Assembly (NCBI GenBank): GCA_945905735.1
Contig: CAMDQC010000004.1
Span: 1-64,000 of the forward strand
Source of the DNA: Prosthecobacter debontii
GTDB lineage: Bacteria; Verrucomicrobiota; Verrucomicrobiia; Chthoniobacterales; Chthoniobacteraceae
Reading direction: 5' to 3'
Length of the DNA: 64,000 nt
Numbering within the stretch: the first letter of the stretch is position 1; every line of letters begins with the position of its first letter. The notes under the pieces are model-generated. The model had not been told where the DNA came from. It made no database searches and was given only the letters and a program-made list of their open reading frames with translations. The translations under genes were made by a program, and so were the position numbers. Positions 18,922 through 27,087 of the stretch are shown here, piece by piece.

Positions 18922-19527
18922 GTGCCAGTTCTCGGCCTGACAGGTGGGATTGCGACGGGGAAAACCACCTTTGCCCCGTTGCTGCTCCGACACTTTTCGG
19001 GGATGCAGCACTTTGATTCGGACAATTGCGTTCACAACCTTCTTGGAGGAGATGAAGCCATACGAGGAGCAATCCTTGATGCGTTTGGATCTGCTGTGAT
19101 GGGTGAGGACGGATGGCCGAGCCGACCAAAACTTCGGGAAGCGGTATTCGCTGATGAAAGTCGGCGGAGGGCGCTGGAGGCTATTTTGCATCCGGTTGTT
19201 CGGGCGAGTTGGCGAATGAAAGCCGCCACTGCTCGGGCGGACGGCTCTTGGCTTCTGGTGGATATTCCGCTTCTCTATGAAACGGGCGTCCAGTCGGAGT
19301 TTCACCGCGTAATTGTGGTCGGATGTCCGAGGGCGACACAATTAAAACGATTAAATATCGAGCGAGGGCTTGCGCTGGAGCTCGCGGAGAGGATAATGGC
19401 CTCTCAACTGGCTATCGGCGTAAAGACCCAACAAGCCGATCACGTTATCTGGAATGACAGCACCGTCTGCAACCTCGACGGACAGTCCGAACTCCTTGCC
19501 GCTTGGCTCAAGCAGCATTGTGGATGA
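18922..19527 (+). CDS. coaE: Dephospho-CoA kinase
   Basis: A 201-residue kinase catalysing the last step of coenzyme A synthesis, ATP-dependent phosphorylation of the 3'-hydroxyl of dephospho-CoA. The N-terminal P-loop is GLTGGIATGKTTF, followed by DSDNCVHNLL (the family D-x-D region), the HPVVR block and LVDIPLLYE. The GTG start lies immediately after the secretin TAG stop, so the two may share a transcript. Length and motifs are typical. Confidence 0.94.
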   Translation: MPVLGLTGGIATGKTTFAPLLLRHFSGMQHFDSDNCVHNLLGGDEAIRGAILDAFGSAVMGEDGWPSRPKLREAVFADESRRRALEAILHPVVRASWRMKAATARADGSWLLVDIPLLYETGVQSEFHRVIVVGCPRATQLKRLNIERGLALELAERIMASQLAIGVKTQQADHVIWNDSTVCNLDGQSELLAAWLKQHCG

Positions 19528-19532
19528 AGGAA
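19526..19532 (+). promoter_or_regulatory. rho: Ribosome binding site supporting the rho start
   Basis: GAAGGAA lies eight bases before ATG 19541. It supports this start over the ATG at 19454, which would overlap coaE by 74 bases and add a low-complexity leader. Confidence 0.55.
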
Positions 19533-19540
19533 CGTCTATT

Positions 19541-20992
19541 ATGAACCCAACACTTCAACATGCAGGGAATGAAATCCTGCCAATTTACGTCCCTGTGGCG
19601 TTGCCGATAATAGTCGGCACACCACAGGAAAACAAACCTGCCGCAGAGGCACCAGCGCAGCAACCGGAGGAAGAACTCCTCAACGAAAACGGTGACCCTC
19701 GCGCGGTTGTGCCTGCGCTTGCCGCACGGGACATTTGGATCGATGAACTTCACGCGCTCACCGTGCAGGAGCTTCACGACCGTTTCTTACAGCTCAACAT
19801 CAAGCCGAACCCGGAGAAGACGCGACATTACCTCGTTTGCGACCTTCTCCGTGCGTATCACAAGCTTGGCTATAAGCTCCTTGCGGAGGGTATCACGGAG
19901 TTCATCACCACGGATGGATGCGGCTTTGTGCGCTTCCCGCGGTACAGCTTCCGGCCTTGTCCGCAGGATGCGTTCTTCACGTTTCAGCACGCGAAGAAGA
20001 TCAACATGCGCGGGGGGCATCTCGTGCAGGTGCGCTTCCGTCCAGCGGAGCAAAAAGAGAAGTATTTCATGGTCGAGGAAGTCCTCACCATCGAGGGCAT
20101 TCCGTTTGCCGAATGGGTGACGCCGGCGGATTTCGAGACGCTCACGCCGCGTTTCCCCGATGCGCGTATCCGGCTGGAAGGCACGGGGCGCACGTCGGTC
20201 ACGGCTCGGGCGGTTGATTTGATCTCACCGATTGGGCGCGGGCAGCGCGGCCTGCTCGTGGCACCGCCGCGAGCTGGAAAGACGATCCTTTTGAAAGAGC
20301 TGGCCATCGCCGCGCTCGCGAATAATCCAGGGCTGCAAGTGATGCTCTTGCTCGTGGATGAACGGCCCGAGGAAGTCACCGACCTTCAGCGCAGCGTCAA
20401 GGGCGCGGAAGTCTATGCGTCCACGTTTGACGAGCCGAGCACCCGTCATATCCAAGTGTGCGAGATTCTCGCAGACCGCGCCAAGCGGCTCGTGGAGCAG
20501 GGGAAGCACGTCCTCATTTTCCTCGATTCCATCACGCGACTCTCGCGCGGCTATAACAATGCACGGCCCGGCGGCGGACGCATCATGACGGGCGGCCTCG
20601 ATACAAAGGCGCTCGTGAAACCGAAGAAGTTCTTCGGCAGCGCGCGCAATACGGTGGAGGCGGGCAGTCTCACCATCCTCGCTACGGCTCTCGTGGAGAC
20701 GCACAGCAAGGCGGACGACATCATTTTTGAAGAGTACAAAGGCACCGGCAATATGGAGGTGAAGCTCGACCGCTTCCTCAGCGACCGTCGTGTTTTCCCA
20801 GCGATTGACTTGCTGCAAAGCGCCACCCGCCGCGACGAGTTGCTCTATCACCCGGACGAGTTTAACCGCATCACCGTCCTCCGCCGCCAGCTCTCGGCAC
20901 TGCCGCCGCTGGAGGCTACGGAGGTGCTCATCCACGCGCTCAAGGCGACCCAGTCGAACGCACAACTTCTCTTGGGAGGGCTACGAGGCTGA
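19541..20992 (+). CDS. rho: Transcription termination factor Rho
   Basis: A 483-residue hexameric RNA helicase for factor-dependent termination. A short Pro/Glu-rich leader precedes the Rho N-terminal helical domain (ALTVQELHDRFLQLNI). The RNA-binding cold-shock-like fold follows, including CGFVRFPRYSF. The motor has Walker A APPRAGKTILLKE, Walker B VMLLLVDERPEEV, and the Q/R-loop region RGYNNARPGGGRIMTGG. The termination machinery is relevant here because several convergent gene pairs lack room for intrinsic terminators. The final codons overlap the probable start of rnd. Confidence 0.97.
   Translation: MNPTLQHAGNEILPIYVPVALPIIVGTPQENKPAAEAPAQQPEEELLNENGDPRAVVPALAARDIWIDELHALTVQELHDRFLQLNIKPNPEKTRHYLVCDLLRAYHKLGYKLLAEGITEFITTDGCGFVRFPRYSFRPCPQDAFFTFQHAKKINMRGGHLVQVRFRPAEQKEKYFMVEEVLTIEGIPFAEWVTPADFETLTPRFPDARIRLEGTGRTSVTARAVDLISPIGRGQRGLLVAPPRAGKTILLKELAIAALANNPGLQVMLLLVDERPEEVTDLQRSVKGAEVYASTFDEPSTRHIQVCEILADRAKRLVEQGKHVLIFLDSITRLSRGYNNARPGGGRIMTGGLDTKALVKPKKFFGSARNTVEAGSLTILATALVETHSKADDIIFEEYKGTGNMEVKLDRFLSDRRVFPAIDLLQSATRRDELLYHPDEFNRITVLRRQLSALPPLEATEVLIHALKATQSNAQLLLGGLRG
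20974..20980 (+). promoter_or_regulatory. rnd: Possible ribosome binding site for a CTG start of rnd
   Basis: GGGAGGG ends eight bases before the in-frame CTG at 20989. This spacing supports initiation there, inside the last codons of rho, rather than at the internal GTG 21100. Confidence 0.4.
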
Positions 20993-22083
20993 ATAATCCC
21001 GAGCGCGAACCCAGCAGCACGCCAGACGTACCTCTGACGGATACGAGCGCGGCGCTTGCCGACGTAATCCCGCATTTTGCGCCGCACGACCGCATCGCCG
21101 TGGATACCGAGGCGGACTCGCTGCACTGCTATTTCGAGAAGCTCTGCCTCATCCAAATCACCGTTCCTGGGCTCGACTTCCTCATTGATCCCCTCGCCCC
21201 GATGGACCTCGCGCCCCTCTGGGATGCGTGGGCGGGAAAAGAGCTGATCTTTCACGGAGCCGACTACGATCTGCGGCTCCTGCGCCGCGCAGGTTGCCCG
21301 CCGCCCGCGCGCATCTTCGACACCATGCTCGCCGCACGACTCACGGGCGTAAAGGAGTTCAGCTACGCCGCGCTGATGGAGAATCTCTTCAAAGTCCCCA
21401 TCGCCAAAGCCTCCCAAAAAGCAAACTGGGCCCGGCGTCCGCTCTCCCAGCAGATGATGGAATACGCCGTCAACGACACACGGCACCTCGGCGCGCTCCG
21501 CGATCTCCTCAGCGCCGACCTCGACAAAATGGGACGCCGCGCCTGGTTCGACCAGTGCTGCGAACGCGCCATCCGCTCCTCCGAGATTGATAAGGAACTA
21601 GACCCCGACCAAATCTGGCGCATCGCCGGCAGCGGCCTCCTCCGTGGACGCGCCGCCGCGATTTTCCGCGAGCTATGGCACTGGCGTGAAGACGAAGCGA
21701 AGCGCGTGGACAAACCCACCTTCCACATCCTCCACAGCGAAATGCTCATCAAAGCCGCCGAGCGCATCCACGCCGGCGAGCGGGTCGAGTTCAAACACAT
21801 TCGCGGCCCCCGTGCGCAGCGTTTCTTCATCGCAGCCCATAAAGGAATTGTCTGCCCCGAAGCCGACTGGCCCAAAGTCATCCGCGTCGCCCGCACCAAG
21901 CCCTCCCAGCAGCAGTTTCAGCGTTTTCTGGAGCTCAAAAAAATCCGCGACACCCGCGCCGACGCGCTTGGCCTCGACCCCTCGCTAATCTCCGCCAAAG
22001 CAACGCTCGAAGGGCTCGCCTTCCGCCCCGAGGACACTCTGCCAAAGCTCATGCCTTGGCAGCGCGAGATGCTCGGGCTTTAG
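20989..22083 (+). CDS. rnd: Ribonuclease D
   Basis: A DEDDy 3'-5' exoribonuclease of about 364 residues. Catalytic motifs are RIAVDTEADS (Asp and Glu), FHGADYDLRLL (Asp) and YAVNDTRHL (Tyr and Asp). An HRDC-like C-terminal part follows. It trims the 3' ends of tRNA and other stable RNAs. The first usual start codon, GTG 21100, falls inside the first catalytic strand, just before DTE. Initiation is therefore more likely at CTG 20989, which overlaps the rho stop as CTGA, or at CTG 21034. The start is uncertain; the identity is not. The 3' end overlaps the convergent NTF2-like gene by four bases. Confidence 0.85.
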   Translation: MNNPEREPSSTPDVPLTDTSAALADVIPHFAPHDRIAVDTEADSLHCYFEKLCLIQITVPGLDFLIDPLAPMDLAPLWDAWAGKELIFHGADYDLRLLRRAGCPPPARIFDTMLAARLTGVKEFSYAALMENLFKVPIAKASQKANWARRPLSQQMMEYAVNDTRHLGALRDLLSADLDKMGRRAWFDQCCERAIRSSEIDKELDPDQIWRIAGSGLLRGRAAAIFRELWHWREDEAKRVDKPTFHILHSEMLIKAAERIHAGERVEFKHIRGPRAQRFFIAAHKGIVCPEADWPKVIRVARTKPSQQQFQRFLELKKIRDTRADALGLDPSLISAKATLEGLAFRPEDTLPKLMPWQREMLGL

Positions 22084-22550
22084 CGCAACTCAAGCTCGGG
22101 TTGCTCGACGCGGGTGAGGCTCCATTGGGTCGGGCCGCCGGTGCGCCGCCAGGTGATCTCGAAGGGCTGGGTGAGGCGGTTTAGCTCGTCTTTCGCGTAG
22201 TTGGCGAGGGGGCCGCCGGTGCCGGTGAGCTTTATTGTTTCCCGCAGAACCCACTCAGCTCCTCGGGAATCGAGCCCTTTCTCCTCGCGCACGACGGTGA
22301 CGAAAAGGAACTGCTGGAAGACTTCTTGTGTGCGGGAAATCACATTTGCTTTGTCGTGCCCCCATCGGTCGCGGTAATCATCCGCGAGCAGTCGCTCGAA
22401 CGCGGCAAAGTCTCGGCCTTCGATGGCTGCGATGAGTCTCGTCTGCGCGCGGCGGACCTGACGTTCTGGCTGGAGCCACCACCACAGCGCGAGGGCCGCA
22501 CACACGATTACAACGCCAATCCACACGCCGAATTTCTTAAAAAGTCCCAT
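22080..22550 (-). CDS. Membrane-anchored NTF2/SnoaL-like protein
   Basis: A 156-residue protein starting at ATG 22550 with one membrane helix at about 6-25 (VWIGVVIVCAALALWWWL). The rest looks like a cone-shaped NTF2-like domain (AAIEGRDFAAFERLLADDYRD and the downstream strands). No catalytic residues are evident and the function is unknown. Its start codon shares two bases with the start of rppH on the opposite strand (CATG). Its stop overlaps the rnd stop. Confidence 0.65.
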   Translation of the reverse strand: MGLFKKFGVWIGVVIVCAALALWWWLQPERQVRRAQTRLIAAIEGRDFAAFERLLADDYRDRWGHDKANVISRTQEVFQQFLFVTVVREEKGLDSRGAEWVLRETIKLTGTGGPLANYAKDELNRLTQPFEITWRRTGGPTQWSLTRVEQPELELR

Positions 22551-23010
22551 GAGTAATAAAGAGCCCAAGCTCCGCGCGAACGTCGCGGCAATCCTTCGCA
22601 ATCGCGAGGGCAAAATCCTCATCTGCGAGCGCGTCCACATTTGGAATGCGTGGCAATTCCCGCAGGGCGGCGTGGACGATGGGGAGACGCTGGAGCAGGC
22701 GCTCACTCGCGAGTTGCGGGAGGAGATCGGCATCGAGCCCGGCGACTTCCGCATCGTCGAAATGCGCAGCGGCTATATGTATATGTTCCCCGGCGGGCGG
22801 AAAAAGGGCTTCGAGGGGAAAGACCAGACTTACTTCCTGTGCGACTTCCTCGCCGATGACTCGAAGATCAATGTGGAGACGGAGATCCCGGAGTTTCGCG
22901 GGTGGAAGTGGATCGCGCCTGCGGACTTCCGCAAAGCATGGCTGCCGCCGATGAAGATCGATGTGTACACGCAGGTCTTCGGCGACTTCTTCGGCATCCA
23001 ACTCGCGTAG
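22549..23010 (+). CDS. rppH: Nudix hydrolase, RppH-like
   Basis: A 153-residue Nudix enzyme. The Nudix box spans about residues 42-64 in the form GGVDDGETLEQA then LTRELREEIGI, with the catalytic REL-REE core. WQFPQGGVDDGE, the C-terminal PPMKIDVYTQVFGDF and overall size match RNA pyrophosphohydrolases. RppH-type enzymes remove pyrophosphate from 5'-triphosphorylated RNA and start decay; a dinucleoside polyphosphate substrate is the main alternative. The stop codon overlaps the GTG start of the ketosynthase gene (TAGTG). Confidence 0.85.
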   Translation: MSNKEPKLRANVAAILRNREGKILICERVHIWNAWQFPQGGVDDGETLEQALTRELREEIGIEPGDFRIVEMRSGYMYMFPGGRKKGFEGKDQTYFLCDFLADDSKINVETEIPEFRGWKWIAPADFRKAWLPPMKIDVYTQVFGDFFGIQLA

Positions 23011-24194
23011 TGCCAGCCGCATCCGCCAACACTCCGCGCCGCGTGGTCATCACAGCGATGGGCACCGTCAGCCCGCTGGGAATCGGCTGCCGCGAAGCCT
23101 CCCGTGCGCTGCGCGAAAGCGGCGATTGCGTAGCGCCGGTGACGATGTTCGATGTCTCAAAATGCCGATCGAAAACGGCGGGGCACGCGCCTTCGCTCCC
23201 GGCGGACGATGAGCGTCTGCACCCGGCCTCGCGCATGATGATCGCCGCTGCGCTGGAGGCTCGCGCGGGTGATGCGGGGTTCGTGCCGGAGTGTGCCGTC
23301 ATCGGCACGACGAGCGGCGGAATGTCGGATGGTGAACGCTACTTTCGCACGCAGAGCACGAGGCAGCGCGGGCAAGGTGCGCTCATCGCAAACTACCCCG
23401 CGCAACGCCCGGTGCTCGATGCTCTGCGCGCTCTCGGCTCCACGGCTCCGGCGCAGATTATCGCGAATGCTTGCGCGTCCGGGAGCAACGCAATTGGCCA
23501 TGCTTTTCGCCTCATCCGCGCGGGCATTCACGACCGCGTGCTTGCGGGTGGATACGATGCGCTTTGCGAGCTGGTGTATGTCGGGTTCGATTCTCTGCAA
23601 GCGGCGACGACGGATAAAGTGCGGCCTTTTGATCGTGGCCGCAGCGGGCTCGTGCTGGGCGAAGGCGCGGCGCTTTTAACGCTCGAAGAGCGGACCTCCG
23701 CACAACGTCGCGGCGCTCCGATTCTCGCCGAGGTGACGGGCTACGGAATCTCCACCGACAACCACCACCTCACTCAGCCGCACCCCAGCGGGATCGGCCC
23801 GGAGTTGGCGATGACTCGTGCGCTCGCCGACGCGCGCCGTGGGCCGGGCGAGATTGATTACATCAACGCGCACGGGACGGCGACGGCCTTTAACGACAGC
23901 AGCGAAGGCGTGGCGATCGGGAAAGTTTTCGGCGCGCGAGTGCCCGTGAGTTCCACGAAAGGAATGATGGGCCACTCGCTCGGCGCGGCGGGTGCCATCG
24001 AGGCGGTGTTCTGCGTGCTGGCGATGAACGAGCGATTCCTCCCGCCCAATATCAACTACCGCGAAGCCGACCCGGCGTTCGATTTGAACATCGTCGCGAA
24101 CACCGCCCGCGAGGCGGAACTGCGCGCCGTTTTGTCGAACTCGTTTGGATTTGGCGGCACGAATGCGTCCATCATTTTGGAGGTCGCACGATGA
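23010..24194 (+). CDS. Beta-ketoacyl-ACP synthase (FabF/KS-alpha-like)
   Basis: A 394-residue condensing enzyme with an intact Cys-His-His triad: Cys155 in ANACASGSNA, His288 in NAHGTATAFND and His322 in GMMGHSLGAAGA. It begins with GTG 23010, giving PAASANTPRRVVITAMGTVS. It elongates acyl chains on acyl carrier protein. Pairing with a catalytically dead partner downstream (ATGA overlap) resembles the KS-alpha/chain-length-factor pairs of type II polyketide and aryl polyene pathways. No ACP, ketoreductase or dehydratase gene lies within the window. Confidence 0.88.
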   Translation: MPAASANTPRRVVITAMGTVSPLGIGCREASRALRESGDCVAPVTMFDVSKCRSKTAGHAPSLPADDERLHPASRMMIAAALEARAGDAGFVPECAVIGTTSGGMSDGERYFRTQSTRQRGQGALIANYPAQRPVLDALRALGSTAPAQIIANACASGSNAIGHAFRLIRAGIHDRVLAGGYDALCELVYVGFDSLQAATTDKVRPFDRGRSGLVLGEGAALLTLEERTSAQRRGAPILAEVTGYGISTDNHHLTQPHPSGIGPELAMTRALADARRGPGEIDYINAHGTATAFNDSSEGVAIGKVFGARVPVSSTKGMMGHSLGAAGAIEAVFCVLAMNERFLPPNINYREADPAFDLNIVANTAREAELRAVLSNSFGFGGTNASIILEVAR

Positions 24195-25204
24195 GCGCAC
24201 TCACCAGCCGCATCCTCGGCACCGGCATCGTCACGCCGCACGGGACGAGCCTCGCATTTGGGAAGGAAGCGCCGCCCGTCAGCGAGATCACGAACCCCGA
24301 AACGGGCCGCAAACATCTCATCGCGACGGTGCCCGCAGCATGCAGCGCGCACCTTGGCCGCGAGCCACGGCTGCGCCGCGCGAGTACGATCAGCCTGCTC
24401 GCCGCCACCGCTGCGCAGGCTGCGATTTTGCAAAGCGGCATCACGCCCGGTAGCCGCACGGCGCTCGTGCTCGGGGTGTCAAACGGCTGCGCGCAATACA
24501 CGCGGCGGTTTTACGAACAGATCGTCAAAACGGGGGCGAACACCGCGAGCCCGTTGCTCTTCCCCGAGACCGTCCACAACGCGCCCGCCAGTCACCTCGC
24601 CGCGATGCTGAAGCTCGACGGCGCGACTTACACGCTCATCGGCGACGCGACCGTCGGGCTGCAAGCGCTCCACTTTGCCAACCAACTCCTTACGATGGGC
24701 GACGCCGATCACGTCATCGTCGCCGCCGCTGAGGAACTCGACTGGATCCTCGCCGAAGGCCACCACCTTTGGCGGCTCACCAGCAGCACCGGCACTTGCC
24801 GCCCCTACGCAGGCGGCGGGACATTGCTCGCCGAAGGTGCAGCCGCAGCCGTCCTCGCGCTCGAAGGCGGCTCCGCAAAACTCACCACCGTCCCCGGCCA
24901 AACAATCCCCAGCCGCCGCCACGCCACCGCCGCGCTGCGCGCCACGATTTCACAGCTCGGCGACGTGCAGCCCGACCACATCGTGGATGGCGCAAACGGC
25001 ACTTGGCTCGACACCGCATACGCGCAGTGCGGCCCGAGCGACCGGCGCGTTTCGCCAAAAGCGAACATCGGCGACGCCATCGGTGCATCCGCGCTCCAGC
25101 AAGTCGTCTTCGCCACCGCGCTCGCCGGGCGCACGCTGGTCCCCGCGCTCGGCTGGAACCAGCAAGCGGCAGCGGCACTCGTGGAAAGTTCCGCAGAAAA
25201 CTGA
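24191..25204 (+). CDS. Ketosynthase-like protein lacking the catalytic triad (chain-length-factor-like)
   Basis: A 337-residue thiolase-fold protein homologous to the gene before it. The nucleophile position reads LIGDATVGLQA, with Ala (about residue 153) where the active enzyme has Cys. The first His motif is replaced by DGANGTW (His to Asn) and the second by ANIGDAIGASALQ (His to Asp). It cannot condense by itself and probably forms a heterodimer with the active KS, as chain-length factors do. It is about 55 residues shorter than its partner. Confidence 0.75.
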   Translation: MSALTSRILGTGIVTPHGTSLAFGKEAPPVSEITNPETGRKHLIATVPAACSAHLGREPRLRRASTISLLAATAAQAAILQSGITPGSRTALVLGVSNGCAQYTRRFYEQIVKTGANTASPLLFPETVHNAPASHLAAMLKLDGATYTLIGDATVGLQALHFANQLLTMGDADHVIVAAAEELDWILAEGHHLWRLTSSTGTCRPYAGGGTLLAEGAAAAVLALEGGSAKLTTVPGQTIPSRRHATAALRATISQLGDVQPDHIVDGANGTWLDTAYAQCGPSDRRVSPKANIGDAIGASALQQVVFATALAGRTLVPALGWNQQAAAALVESSAEN

Positions 25205-25240
25205 TTGGACGCCGGGCGCGGGAAAGACAACGCTCTCGCC

Positions 25241-26023
25241 ATGCACGAAGAACCTTTCCGCTGGGTCGAGGCGATTGCCAATCGGCGCGAATACATCGAA
25301 GATCAATTGGCCACGGGCAGCCCGATTGTCGGCCTCAGCTACCGCGACGGCGTGCTGCTTTTCACCCTCAGCCGCGAGCGGCAAAAGCTGTTTGAAATCC
25401 ACGACCGCATCGCCCTCGGCGGGCTCGGGCATCCCGGCGACATTGAGCGGCTGCGTCTTGCAGCCATCGAGGTCGCAGGCGCGGAAGGCTTCGCACGTTC
25501 CGCCGATGATGTGTCGCTGCGGAGGCTCGCGAATTTCTCGCTCTCGCCCGCGTTGAAGGCAGCGTTCGAGCAAATCTACGGGCCGCCATTTTTAGCCCGC
25601 CTGCTCTTCGCAGAGCTTGGCCGTCGCGGCACGCCGAACCTTTTCGCGCGAGTGGATTTCGACGGCTCGATCCGCACGAACGGCGGATCGTTTGGTAAGT
25701 CATTCGAGGACTTCGGAGTCATCGCGGGGAAAGCGCTCGCCATGCGGCAAATGGAGACTTTTCTCGCCGCCAATCCTACCTCCGCCGCCACGCTTCCCGA
25801 TGCGCTGCGGACCGCCGCGAGCACTTGGGCGATGGGCCACATGGCGCTCGCGCAAGAGCGTGAGGCGGACGCGCCTTCGGCCACCGACCTCGCCGCACAC
25901 CTCGCGACGCAGCTCAGTAACACCAGCATCGAGGCCATCGTGATGGAGCACAAATCGCCCATCGCCGTCGCCTACCGCACGCTCGCCGAAGCCGACGTGC
26001 GAGAAGCACTCTCCGCCAAATAA
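25241..26023 (+). CDS. 20S proteasome alpha-type subunit homologue
   Basis: A 260-residue Ntn-hydrolase-fold protein resembling actinobacterial PrcA. It opens with a helix (FRWVEAIANRREYIEDQL), as alpha subunits do. Then come PIVGLSYRDGVLLFTLSRE, KLFEIHDRIALGGLGHPGD, the DD-x-SLRRLANF segment and VDFDGSIRTNGGSFG, each aligning by eye with PrcA blocks. There is no N-terminal catalytic Thr after a propeptide, so it is alpha- rather than beta-type. No beta subunit, Pup/UBact, Dop, PafA or Mpa gene is visible in the window. The start is set at ATG 25241; TTG 25205 is possible. An Anbu-like relative cannot be excluded. Confidence 0.68.
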   Translation: MHEEPFRWVEAIANRREYIEDQLATGSPIVGLSYRDGVLLFTLSRERQKLFEIHDRIALGGLGHPGDIERLRLAAIEVAGAEGFARSADDVSLRRLANFSLSPALKAAFEQIYGPPFLARLLFAELGRRGTPNLFARVDFDGSIRTNGGSFGKSFEDFGVIAGKALAMRQMETFLAANPTSAATLPDALRTAASTWAMGHMALAQEREADAPSATDLAAHLATQLSNTSIEAIVMEHKSPIAVAYRTLAEADVREALSAK

Positions 26024-26031
26024 AACTCACC

Positions 26032-27084
26032 ATGTTCATTCGCACACTCCTTCTCGTCATCTGCGCACACGTCGCCGTCGCAGCCGACGCACCGCTCGCC
26101 TTCACCGATTCCGCGCCCAAGCGCTACGAACTCACCGCCCGCGCCAGCCTCATTGACCCACGCGCAAAGTCGCATCCCGAGATCGATTTCGTTTTTGAAA
26201 AAGCCGGCAAACCCACCGACACCGAGAACGCCTCTGTGGACACCCGTGTGAAGCCGCAGGGCAAGCTCGTCATCTGGCTCATGGGGCCCAGCCCCGCGCT
26301 GTTCGAGCGACTGAATAGCTACGGACTCCACGCCATCCGCGTCCATTACGCGAACGGTTGGTTTGGCAAATTCGGCAAAGAGCCCGCGCCTGCCGACGAC
26401 AAGTTCCTCGGCAAAATCCGCCTCGAAGCAGCCACCGGCGAAAACACCAGCGACGTCGTCGAAATCCCCAAGCCCGACAGCATCCACGAGCGCGCCGTGC
26501 AGTTCGTGATATGGCTCGCCAAAGAAAACCCGCAGGGCAAGTGGGATACATTTCTCACCGCCGACAAAAACGATCTGCGTTGGGAAAAAGTCATCCTCTC
26601 CGGCGCATCCCACGGTGCCACCACAGCCGCTCGATTTGCGAAAGCACAGCGCGTGGATCGCGTCGTCATGTTCTGCGGCCCACGCGACCAATATGAGACG
26701 TGGCAAGGGCTCCCGTCGGCCACGCCAGCCAACCGCTTTTTCGGCTTCAGCCACACGCTCGACGGCGGCTGGAGCGGCGACCACTACTGCCGCTCGTGGG
26801 AGCTTCTCGGGCTGCGCGAGTTTGGGCCCATCGTGGATGTGGATAAAGAGCCCGCGCCCTTCGGCAACACGCGCCGACTCACCACCAGCGCAGATGTCGG
26901 CGGCAACGCGAACCGCGCCCACGGCTGCGTCACACCCGGCGGCTCGGCGGTGAAGGGGGTCGATGGAAAGTTGATCCACGAAGCAGTCTGGCGCTACCTT
27001 TTCAACCAACCTATCGAAGTCACCGGCAAGCCCGTCCCTCACGACGAAGGCTGCCGCATGGACCTCCGCCAGCCGAAGAAATAA
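26032..27084 (+). CDS. Secreted alpha/beta-hydrolase-fold protein
   Basis: A 350-residue exported protein with signal peptide MFIRTLLLVICAHVAVAAD. The nucleophile elbow is LSGASHGATTAARFA (G-x-S-x-G), preceded by the strand WEKVIL. HGCVTPGG or the C-terminal His-containing stretch could supply the catalytic His. It resembles uncharacterised secreted hydrolases (BPSS1187-type). The substrate is unknown. It follows the proteasome-like gene by eight bases and precedes the 3D-domain lipoprotein by three, so all may share one transcript. Confidence 0.65.
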   Translation: MFIRTLLLVICAHVAVAADAPLAFTDSAPKRYELTARASLIDPRAKSHPEIDFVFEKAGKPTDTENASVDTRVKPQGKLVIWLMGPSPALFERLNSYGLHAIRVHYANGWFGKFGKEPAPADDKFLGKIRLEAATGENTSDVVEIPKPDSIHERAVQFVIWLAKENPQGKWDTFLTADKNDLRWEKVILSGASHGATTAARFAKAQRVDRVVMFCGPRDQYETWQGLPSATPANRFFGFSHTLDGGWSGDHYCRSWELLGLREFGPIVDVDKEPAPFGNTRRLTTSADVGGNANRAHGCVTPGGSAVKGVDGKLIHEAVWRYLFNQPIEVTGKPVPHDEGCRMDLRQPKK

Positions 27085-27087
27085 CCG

